In this document: one piece after another, positions 32,401 through 44,400 of the stretch
How positions within the stretch are numbered: position 1 is the stretch's first letter
Layout: every line of letters begins with the position of its first letter
Assembly (NCBI RefSeq): GCF_963678635.1
Contig: NC_087065.1
Location: 19,665,623 to 19,729,622, forward strand
Source: Symsagittifera roscoffensis
Lineage: Eukaryota; Xenacoelomorpha; Acoela; Convolutidae
Direction of reading: 5' to 3'
DNA length: 64,000 nucleotides
The notes under the pieces: model-generated
Databases searched by the model: none
What the model was told of the DNA's origin: nothing
Seen by the model: only the letters and a program-made list of their open reading frames with translations
Translations under genes and position numbers: made by a program

Positions 32401-35400
32401 CAAATGATATGTCTTAAAACACTTTGTTTCATCTATAAAGAACGTTTTACCACAAAACAAAGGTTTCATAGAGATCCTTTCGTATTACTTGAAAGACGAA
32501 AAACAAATCTTCCGAATAAATTATAAAAATAAAGCAATGTGCTGATATTTTGGAGGTTAAAAAAACTTAAAATGTACAACATGAAACAATTTCCATGAAG
32601 AAATTATCTCATTTTTCTCATACACCAATGTCTACGAAAAGCTTAAAAAACAAACTATTCGATGCAAGATCGAAGACAAAATGGGCAAACAAAAAGGATT
32701 ACAATCGATTATAATTATTTTTTTGTGCACAACAAATGAATCAAAAATTGGGATAAAAATAATCTATTATATTTGTGTCGAAAAATTTGGATTAATATAC
32801 TTGGATTGATTATAATTTGATTTCAAAAAGAGAGATTATAATCGAGTATTAATTGAACAAAATCGATTTTTTCTCAATTTTAGTAAGACTGGTACTGAAA
32901 TCAAAATATAATACAAAATAACTATTGAAATTGACTCTTTTCCAGTCCCCCCTTTCAAATTCAATTTTGAAAAACTTATTTAACGTTGTCATAATGCAAT
33001 GAAATTTGGCGTGGTGAACAAATCGACAACTGTAAACAGATTTGTTCTTTATACTTTGCAGCGTAACATCACGAATTTAGCCGTAATAAAACGCAAAACA
33101 AACATAAAACTCGGTATTTTGAAAGGGGGAACTGGAAAAGAGCCTTGAAATTGGCTGCCGGTATCAGAACGCAGGACGGAGTTTCGACTTCTCGAAATAC
33201 TCCAAAGAAAGTGATCAGATGGATTGCGGGGCAAAAAGAAGTCTGTTATGAAAATCAGTTACGTCTGCTCAACATTCAGCAGTTACAAAGGTTTCATAGA
33301 TATCCTTTCGTATTACTTGAAAGACGAAAAACAAATCTTCCGAATAAATTATAAAAATAAAGCAATGTGCTGATATTTTGGAGGTTAAAAAAACTTAAAA
33401 TGTACAACATGAAACAATTTCCATGAAGAAATTATCTCATTTTTCTCATACACCAATGTCTACGAAAAGCTTAAAAAACAAACTATTCGAATGCAAGATC
33501 GAAGACAAAATGGGCAAACAAAAAGGATTACAATCGATTATAATTATTTTTTTGTGCACAACAAATGAATCAAAAATTGGGATAAAAATAATCTATTATA
33601 TTTGTGTCGAAAAATTTGGATTAATATACTTGGATTGATTATAATTTGATTTCAAAAAGAGAGATTATAATCGAGTATTAATTGAACAAAATCGATTTTT
33701 TCTCAATTTTAGTAAGACTGGTACTGAAATCAAAATATAATACAAAATAACTATTGAAATTGACTCTTTTCCAGTCCCCCCTTTCAAATTCAATTTTGAA
33801 AAACTTATTTAACGTTGTCATAATGCAATGAAATTTGGCGTGGTGAACAAATCGACAACTGTAAACAGATTTGTTCTTTATACTTTGCAGCGTAACATCA
33901 CGAATTTAGCCGTAATAAAACGCAAAACAAACATAAAACTCGGTATTTTGAAAGGGGGAACTGGAAAAGAGCCTTGAAATTGGCTGCCGGTATCAGAACG
34001 CAGGACGGAGTTTCGACTTCTCGAAATACTCCAAAGAAAGTGATCAGATGGATTGCGGGGCAAAAAGAAGTCTGTTATGAAAATCAGTTACGTCTGCTCA
34101 ACATTCAGCAGTTACCTTTATTTCTCCAGTTAAACAACATCATGCTCACAGTAAAACTACTGACAGATAGGAACGAAATAATACGCATGCCAGAGCTACA
34201 CAACTCTGATGGAAGAGCAAAAGAAATTCTCATTCACAAAAAAAAACGACAACAAAAAAGGCCAGGGTATATTTTTTCTTCAGATAATGCAGTATTTTCA
34301 ATGGGATTCACAAATACACTTCGCACAACTATTAGTCGAAAAAACAGGGTGATCATACTGATGTGTCAACAAAAAAATTCCGTAACAAACACATGCACGT
34401 GGGGCTCTTTTTGCTTCCCCCCCCTGCAAAATTTTACAAATGAAAAACTTGTTCACATTATTCGATTGTTATGAAAATTGGCATACGGACTAATAAGGCT
34501 ATGGCAAACATGTTTGGACTTCATAATTAACCTTGTAAAACCACTCGTTACACCTTAAAATTGATGCTCGTGTGAGGAGGGGGAGGAAAAAGAGCCGCAC
34601 GTGGCAATTTTTCTGCGATTGCAACGAATTCAGAATTACTTGGAACCTATTTTAAACAACACGACCGGGACCTAGAGCCCAGCAGCCAGTTGCAAATGCA
34701 CCACAACAATAATGACAAAAACAACAACTGGGTTATTACCATAAGTTGGAGGAGCTATAATTTATTGGGATTAATCTAATTGCAAGAGAAAGAGAATTCT
34801 ACGAATCTTCATTTCGATGCATTAAAAAGAATTGGAATTTTCAACATTATAGCCCCCACTCCCAGCAAGTTATAGCCCCCATTTTACGAAAAACCTTTTG
34901 AGGTGGAGTTGAATTTTTTTCGTGCTACTCGACTTGGGGGCTAGATGGGAAAGAGTCCAACTTTGATCGATTTCTGAGCCAAATTAATTCACCTATAACA
35001 CGTTGTGTGTTATCGATAAACTGAAAGCCCATAAGTTAGTCTATATTGATAATTTTCAAATCTTACAATTTTTCGACAATTCTTAAACAGCTTAGGCAAT
35101 TTTTCGAAAAAATTAATGGAGATCATCTCTTTCGAGGTGGCATAAACTTTCCGTGAAAACTATCCCAGGTTGACGTCGCAGAGCAAATCAGTATTGCCGC
35201 AGCAAGGTACAGAAAACAGATCTGTAACATCGAGCATTTACATTAAAAGATTCGAGTGCGATTTACTTTTGCAGTACTGTGAACGGTTTATAATCAATTC
35301 TTTTTGTGTTATATCAGAAAAATTTGGGATAATTTGCTTTTTATTTCCAATTATACCCTGTGATATAATTATTCGCTTCTTAATATCACTGAAATGTACT

Positions 35401-38400
35401 CAACACAGTATAAAACTTTATTTGGGATTATAACGAACGTGACTGGAGAGCGATACGTAGAGCTTTCGCATCTGAACAGGGTCCACATTTATGCAACTTG
35501 TAGAAAAAATAAAACTATCACGGTCTTTTTTAGAGACTTGGCCTTCATCAGAATAGAAAAGTCCATAAACAGCACTGAGAGAGTACTGAATCAGTTTTGT
35601 TACAGTACTGCAATTTTTTCTGAGACAAACTGCTGGCCTTTTACTGAAACAGTATTAATTTGCACTGCGAAACCAGTCCGACATTATTTCACAACTCGAA
35701 ATTTAAAACAATCACCAAAACAAGTGCACTATTCCTTAACTTTTTCGATAGTAGGTATAACAATCTAGAATATGGTCTTGAGTCTTTTGAAGAAAGCGAG
35801 AAATTTTTTTATTGTGGTTTTTAATCTTTAAACTGTGTGAAAAATGCAGATCCGGTACTTGATATCAGTAGATGGGTTCAATGATAAACAACTCATTCAA
35901 AACTATAAACGCGCTCAACTGTTTCAGCACCTCAGACACAAGACGTTGCTGTTGACTGGTACCAATTAGCAAACATCAAAGGCGCGAAGGTCGACCAAAG
36001 GACTGAACATAAAACGAACCTAAAGTTGATACCTGTATGACATTCCCCCTTAAACACTAAATTGAATTGCATATGAAAAAATAATACCTTTAACTAAAAC
36101 TAGATTGAGCATTAGACCTGACGGTCTGCCCTCTCCCTTGGCCTATGAAATTTTGAGTTTTCCCCGCGACACGTCGTATATACTGCCTTCCTTTTCCTAG
36201 AGCTTTTTCGGCCGTCCAATACGGCCGTCCTTTTCCTAAGCTTTTTCGCTATCTGGTTTCGTCTTGACTATTGGAGTCCTGGCTCCAATACCAGACGAGC
36301 CTGTTTGCGTGATCGTCCTGCTTTTTTTATCCAACCGTCTTGAGATTGAACTTTTCCGCTCTCCTTCGGATCGTTGTCATCGTCTCGTTCAGTCGTGGCC
36401 TGTGGTACGTCGTTCCAATTAGAAATAGCCTACGGTGCAGGTAATTGACCACTGGTTCCCGTCTTCCCTGGGCGTTTACGCTCGTTTCCTTCGGTGCGTC
36501 TTTGTCCTTTTTTTACTGGGTCGTCGTTTCGATATTTCCTAGCCTTGATTTGCTTGTCCCATGTTCTCTCGCTCACGATCTCTCCCTCGCTTCTACGCCA
36601 CAAAGCAGCATTTTTGAGTATCGAAATGCGAAACACATACACGTGTATACAGTAATTGTGTGTCTGGACTCGCTGGCAATTTTGTGCTTAATTAGCCTTT
36701 ACATAATGTTGTTTTCCTTAAGGCGTCAAAACAGCAACTACTTCCTTTTACTGGGCCGCGCCTTGGCCTTTGCCTTTCCGGCATCATTTGTGTCCACCGG
36801 CACTTCGCCCCTTGATACGAGATCATCAAATTTTCCTGATCCAACTCCACGTCCGTACTAGTGTTCCAGTTTCAACGCAAACTTCAACGCCACAAGGGCG
36901 CGTTCAACCCTAGTTTCCATATGCTTACATTCTTTAGCTTAAGTAAGCACCAAATTTTTACAATCAAATATCTGGTCGCCCTATGAGCGTTCGCCGGTGA
37001 GTATATCATTTCTTTAACCTCGGCATTGCAAAAATTTTGAATTGTATTTGCAGTGAATGGATCTTTGGTCCAAGTAAATTTTTCGAGGGACCGCATGATT
37101 TGTGAAATATTTGGATATGAATTTAAACCCTTTGTCTGATTTTTTGATATTACATATCAGTGTCGACGGCAAGCGCGAAAACCGATCTACCGCGACAAGG
37201 AAGTAATCATTTGATTCAATTAAAATTTAACTGGGCCCCAGAAATCAAGTCGTCAAGTCGAATGCATTCTTTAGGCTTTTTCGGCTCGTATAATAATCCA
37301 GTAACATTATTCGCGCACAGCGGCTTTAAAATTTTACTGCTGTGTTTCAGCCATGGCATCCTTCGGCTGTTGATGCCAAGCTTCTGAGTATGTAAGGGAT
37401 TCATACATCCAGCAAGGCATCAAAAAGGCTGGCCTTCCCATGATGGAAGCTATGTACACGGTTAATGATTGCTGTTGATTGCTGATGGTTTGGGATGGCT
37501 AGTTTTTATCCAACCACAAGCACCTTTTTTTAACATCAAAATCACGCACGTGTGGCCCTACTTTGGCGCCCATGACCCTCATCGACTCCTCAAAATTAGG
37601 ATCTCTGGCCACGAGCATATCACGGATTGCTTCTAGTTGAGAGTGTTTTTGAAGTTCGCTTCGAATATTTTCAGGCTGAATAAATCTGGAAGGCTTTCTG
37701 ATTTTTTCACAACTTTACAACCACGAGGTATAGCGCTCATAATAATGTTAGAAGGATAAACCGGCAGGTAAATTACTCCTTTAAAGTTAGCTAAAATAAC
37801 AGAGTGTTTTTGCCTCTATTGCTCCGAAAGTTCAGGCCTCCATGTTTTCATTATAAATTCTAAGTCCAAGCTGCTGTTACTGCTGTTAATCGCTGGCTAA
37901 CGAGACAAGAGTTTAAAAAAACTTTTAAATGAATTGTTCAATTTCATTGAGTGAACGGGAATCAACATACTCGGTTCACATTCAGCAATTACTCCGACTG
38001 TTTTTGCGCTTTTCTGATTGCCGACCCTCGTTATGCAGCGCCATCCGATTGTTGTTTAACCGCATGCATCCACTCCTTCATCGGGTGGGAAAGGTTGCTT
38101 ATAATTGCACACTGCACTACGATTGTTTGAAAGTTCCATGTTTCTATTTATAGGCAAATAAATCGACGTAATTTTGAAAAGAATAACCGAGGGATTCAAT
38201 TTATTCTCGTTATTGTGAATGCCTTATCGCATCTGTAACTCCGTGGGCTTACCCCATTGATTGTCCTGAAAGGTAATCCGCTATGCCCATTTCGCCCCGG
38301 GCGTATAAAGTATTGCAAAATGGACTAGAATGTTACAATTTATTCACCGGGTCTGGCGGCTAAACATTACTTTTTACTTCCTATTTTTTTTCGTTTCGCA

Positions 38401-41400
38401 AAGTTAATGTTACCAGCGTCTTAAGATCCGTTACTACCTTTAAATTTCTTCAAAAAATATGAAATAATCTGCCTCTGCACCACGGTTAACAATTTTAGTT
38501 CGTTCGTTGAATACTTCCGCCCCGCCGCATTTAAGACTCGGAAGGCAAATGATATCGGTCGCCAACCTTCGGGGCTAAGTTGTTCTGGCGTCAATAACAA
38601 CGCGGATGTCTTTATGGAACTGGAATTGCTTAAACTCCACAATATTGGCAACCTGCTTTTTAACACCTCGAAAGCGGCCTGCCACTCCGGGGACCAGAAA
38701 AAAAAACTTTTATTTCTTGAAATTGGCGGTAACGGCGCCGAGTAATCTGAAAATGCCGGCAAGAATATGTCTACGCTATGGATCGATAGCAGAAAAAATT
38801 TCAATTGCGAGAGCGTCTTCGACAGTAGTAACTTGTCAATTAGTTCAGTTTATCTGATAAGTGGGGGCTATACTCAGTTTTGTGATTTGAGGGCCTAGCC
38901 AATCGCACTCCGATTTTACGAATTCGCATTTCGACAGTTTCAATTCCATATTTTGGCGAACAATTTTTCCAATGTCTTCTTAACCGTCCGTTGCATTCAT
39001 ACAATGTCCGGTCCTTTTGAAAGGATGAAACTGTCACTGATAAATGCTTGGGCGTACGGAAATTCGCTTAAGATAGAAGTCGTCGTTATTTGAAATTCCG
39101 CCGGCAACCTTGTTAGTCCGTAGAAATCTGTCCTTAACCTAAATATACCAGTGAAATTCCCTCGACTAAGTAAAAATTACTATTATTACTAGTCTCCACA
39201 CTTAGCGGGAGCTGCCTGTAAGCTTTATTAGGTTCATGGGCGTAAACTTGAGTCGATTTTTTCTCGGGTGTTATTTTTATGTACTTGTTTATTTAGTTCC
39301 CGCGGTTCGAGCGCTAGTTTTACCGATCCGTTCTTTTGAGCGTAATTACTCTGGGCGTGGGTGATACAAAGTACTTATCCGAGCATTCGTTGAGTTTTTC
39401 AAAAAGCTTTGTTCTAAAGCTAATTGATCTTCTTATCAACTTTTTAGTTAGCGTGATGGGTAAAAGCCTTCCTCTTTGATCCACCGGTAATAAATTATTG
39501 AAGAATTCCGCCTCATTTTTATAATTCTGAAATGTTTTTACCCTTGAAAAGAAATTGCTATTTTTCTCGCTGAACTGAGTTTGCCAGTAATCCAGCGACT
39601 TGTTCTTAATCATTTCTCAACCTTAATTCTCTGAGGGCCCTCGGAAGTTCATCGCCCCGCCTGCGGTTGCCTGAACTAACTGCATTTCCAACTGCGGCAT
39701 TAGATCTCGTCCGATCATTGACGGTCTGCAACCCCCGACCACAATGATGTTCGTCTCGGTCGAACACCCGTAAGAATAAACAATCACCTTCATCTCTCCC
39801 TTCAATTTCAGCGAATTGATTCTGTAAACCCTGAAATTTCGTTCGGTCCCAATGGCGATAGCTGCACGAAATTTGCTCCTAAGGTACGCTTCAGCTCCCC
39901 GATGGTTAAACTGAGACAGACGACCCACTGTCGATCCACGCTTGTGGATCGAGCCTTCCGTCAATTTTTTGTGGTAATTTTGCCTCCGCTTCCTTTACTC
40001 GTCCTTTTTGCTGAGTGGCCTTTACGATACAGTCGTTCGAAATGTCCGCGTCCTATCCATGGGATCCCGGTTGCTGGTCGTTGACCCACCTTATTGAATT
40101 TTCATGCTGTGATGAAACGTCATCGTGTTCCATAAATTGTTTACCAGAGCCGTCCTTGCCATATATTAGTCCGATCCGGCTTCGATTCGCCTCTCATTTC
40201 CCTCAGTAAATCCGTTCGTATTGCCCCGATTTTTGCAAAAGTTTCAAGTTGCATGTCTGGCTGTACACTTCGCAGTATGATCAGTCGTGAACCCGCTTTG
40301 ATCGGAATTATAGCAGCGTCTATCCTCGCCGTCCCATGCGATTTCTCGGTACAATCTTTTTCCGCTCCTTTGGGAAGGTGGTTAGTAGTCCATTTGATAC
40401 AACTCGAGCGTTTCGTTTCACTCCATTTCACATATTTATTTGAAATCGCGTAAAATCCGCGGGTATCGTATTGTCGCAAGTTCAAATGTGGTTTCCGATT
40501 ATGTAAACCATCATGTCCGCGTTCGCCTAAAAACAAACATATGTTCGAAATGAGCGCCTGTTCCGCCTCTACGCAATTTTTCTGAACACCATTGCCAGTA
40601 CCGCAGTCACTTGTGCCGCCGTCAATCGTTTATCAAAGTAGAACGAAGTGGGGTTAAACACGTGTTTGGCAATTACGCGCGACATAAATCGATTCGTCCA
40701 GTGTTGCAAAACATTGGGGGTTCCACACAAGTACTCGACCAGATTGCCGTTATCCCCAGGGGGTTTTTCCTCCCCTGACTCCGTTTCCTGCTGTCTGCAC
40801 CTTGTGAAAAATGCAGATCCGGTACTTTAATTCAGTATACAGGTTCAATGATAAATAACTCAAAACAATTAACGCACTCAACTGTTTCAGCACTTCGGGC
40901 ATAAGACGTTGCTGGTGACTGGTACCAACTAGCAAGCACCAAAAGCACGAAGATCAACCAAAGGACTGAGCATAACTAACTGAATTTTTATACCTAAGTG
41001 ACAACCGTTTTGATGATCGGAACAGCGGTTTTGTCAGTTTTTGTAGCATGCTGAAGATCTCGAAGCTTTATGATTGAGAGAAAAAGATGTATGAAGTGCA
41101 ATTGTTTGCTGCTAGATTTCGGTATACTTATACCGCAGGGGTGAATAATCTATGCGCACTTCACTTCTACTCTGAATTCATAGCGTGTACGCATTGAGTT
41201 AATCCATGCACACAGATTTAAATCAAAAATATACGAATTCATCGTCATTCCGCCCTTATTTGAATTAGACATTTAAGCCAGCAATGAATCTACAATTTTC
41301 TCGAGAAGAAATACTCGAAAGCGCAGTCAGAAGGTTTTGAGCTTTATCCTTTTACAAGCAGTTTAACTTTGTTTCCGTTACAATGGCTAGAATTCGCTCT

Positions 41401-44400
41401 TTTTAGGTTAATGCTCAAGTATATTGGACTTTAGAAAAAAAAATGGGACGCCTGGGCTTTAGGTGATTTTTCTGTGATACAATCATGAGATACTTTATGG
41501 TGAATTGTTTCGTTTTGGTTATTGGAGACATTTTTCCTGAAAAAATCTGAAATTTTTCTGAAAGGTAAGTGTTAGCTTTAGCTTGGTTCGTTTTTTATTT
41601 TTCAAAGATTTGTCAATTTATCTGCTTGTGTTCTGTTAAGTATCTCAACATTTACATATTTCATAACGTTTCAGAGGAGCTTTCAGAGGAACTTCTAGGG
41701 GTGGGAGTTACAAAGTTGAAAAGGAACACTGACATGGAGTGAGTTTTGTTTCAGGCAAAATCAGGCATATAAACAAACATCCAAGAGATCGAGTCATATA
41801 TCATACGCTTAGCCCACAGAAACAAAAAAAAATCGATAGAAAATGTTTCAAGATTTTTCAACTTTCAAAACTCCAAGAAAAAAATTTATCCAGAACAATT
41901 TATGATTGACATTTTTTATGAGAAAACTGACCCAATTTATGAAAACTGGAAGATTGGAAGTTTTTTATTTCGCTTGGGGAAAAATCAATCTTCGATTTAG
42001 TTCACACTTAAGGCGTGATTCTGATTCTAGAAAAAAATTGCCTCGGTGCCGACAAAAGCTGGTCTGAGCAATTCCGGTTGTCAAATTTTTCAGTAAAGGA
42101 TTCGAAATGAATTCCAACAAAACCTATACTCCAATTTGTTTCAAGTAAGATTTTCAAACACATTGGTCTATAACTGAGTTAAATTTATTTAATTTGTAGT
42201 TAATTTCAACTCATCATCCTAACGGAGATTTGTTGAATTTAATTTAATGTTGGGCAAACTAGATATGCAGTGCATGATATTAGATATACAGTACACGAGT
42301 CGGACACGCGAAAAATATGCAAACCCCGTTTGAGAATACTTCTTCTCAGCCAGTGGATTTCATCCAGCGTTGAGTCATTTATGAAACAAAAAAACAATAA
42401 TTCTGATAAAAGAGCATTACTAAAATGTTTTTTTTTGTGACTAACCCAACGCCCTGAAGAGTCCTTCGCGTGCATTTTGTTGTGCCATGGCGGATGATGG
42501 TCTCTCGTTGTACGGATTCCCAACCCCCGCCCCATCCCCCATTCCAATATCAACATCCTTCTTCAGTGCCTTCGGTCCCCGGGGTCTCCGCTTGTACTGC
42601 TTCTGAAGCGCGTCTATCATAGCCCCACTGCATTCCGAGAACTCCTTGCGGAAGTTCCGATCGAGCACTCGGTCTTCGGCAATTATGTTCTCGTATTTCT
42701 CCCGGTAGTCGTTTAGCTCGTTAGTTGCGACTCTCTGGTTAGCAACTGCTCGCAGCTGAAAAAAAATCATTGTTTCTAATTTCGATTTTAATGTTTCACT
42801 GGATCCAAAAAAACTGTCTCAAACTGAATATCCAATATTGGGCGCCATTTTCAAAAATTCTGTTTCAAAGTCTGAAACCAGTTACGATATCCAACAAAAA
42901 ATTGATTAGGGTGGCCCAACGCAAAACTGTTAGCTCTCATTTCATTTATCATAACTGTTCATCCTCCAAAATATAAATGATCCCTGTATACCTTTTCTTC
43001 TTTGACAGCCTCCAGATCTTTCAAAATAGCCGCTTCCTCTCTTTCCAACTGCTCTTCAACTAGCAATGACTGCTGCATTCTGACAATCTTCAGCTCTTGA
43101 TGGAAAACCGCAATTTCAACCTGCACCTTCTTGTTAAACAGCTGTGTCAGCTGCTCATCAAAGGAGTTCTCACTTTCAGAGTTCGACTGTTGCAGTTTGC
43201 GCAGTTCGGCCTCGAGTTGTTTGTAGAACTTCTCTCGTTCCTCGATAAGCTCGGCAACTTTCCGATCGTACTCGGCTTTGGCTGCCTTCTCCTCGGCAGT
43301 GTATTCGGCTTCGGCTTTTCCAGCAGCCAAGAAAGCAGGAATCGGGACATCCTAAAATATACCACGAAGTTTTAGTAACCTAACCAATAACAGTTCTCTT
43401 ACTGGCCAATTTCAGGGCTTAAAACTTTATCTGTAATCTTAGTGGTTCAAAATCTGCAATTTGTAGAAATTCTATGACGTATAGACCTTTAAAACAAAAT
43501 TTGGATCAATAAACTAATTGTTTATTATTAAGTCATCCAAAATGTAAAGACGTATTTTGTATTGTTTTTCTATATTAAAGTCTTTGCAAATCCTTTATCC
43601 TTTTTTAACTTTGTTTTCTTTCTGTCTACCTTTTTGAGTTCATCTTCCTTCCTGATTTCAAGTACTCCTCCCATCATCTGGTCCAGACCCCTCTCTCGCC
43701 AGTTGTCCTGGAGAGCAGCTAACCTCCTCTCCTCTTCCAGCTTCTGTTCCTCCTCCAGACGGGCCTTCATCTCGGGAGAGAGATAGCGTTCCACTTTGAC
43801 CTAGATGAAACAATAGTATTAACAGAAGCGTACCTAGGATTTTCACGAGGACGTGGGATTTTCAAAAAAAATCCGAAATGTTTGTTGACCTTTTTTTAAG
43901 GTTGAACCAAATTGATTTTCCGAACGCTCCCCAAACACTATAAAGACCCTATGTTGACAAAACTTTCTGCACCGCAGGCACTTTTTGGAAAGTTTTGACC
44001 AGCAAATCGCGTTGTTTTTGGCTGGTGCACTCCTTCAAAATTAGTGCATAGTGCGCCGAAGGTTTCGAAAAACTTCCGGGTTGATTAGCCAAAAATGGAT
44101 GTCATAAAATAATACCAAAGGGGCGACCATTTGGTTGGTGTGGAGGTGGAATCCCTTTAATCTGCCCCTGGGTGTTAATATTGCAGTTAATCATATATAC
44201 ATGAATTACAAGTTTGATGAGAACGAATACTTAAGTTAAAAGAACAAAAATAGTTTTTTGAAAAATAGAACACTTTTTTGAAGTTTTTAATGCTCGCAAA
44301 ATCGGGCTTCTTAGTTAGAAGTTGTCCTAATTTTTAAGGAGAAAAATTCGACGAACATGAAATTAACTCTTGAAAACTTCTAGCAGGGAATTAAATACGG

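Larger units (their letters stand above)
35836..41003 (-). mobile_element. Decayed Ty3/gypsy LTR retrotransposon
   Basis: Minus-strand element. The LTRs are 35836-36042 (3') and 40803-41003 (5'); both begin TGTCA and end TTTTTCACA on the minus strand and share most of their length. A polypurine tract AAGGGGGAA lies immediately before the 3' LTR. Internal pol pieces run in the order protease, reverse transcriptase, RNase H, integrase. Many frameshifts and stops make it non-functional. The 5-bp flanks (AACTG and ACCGT) do not match. LTR divergence is clearly more than a few percent, so the insertion is old. Confidence 0.85.

Noticed and set aside
35170-35768. Two overlapping open frames beside the gypsy LTR
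   Set aside because: No family motif, different frames, no promoter or splice evidence.
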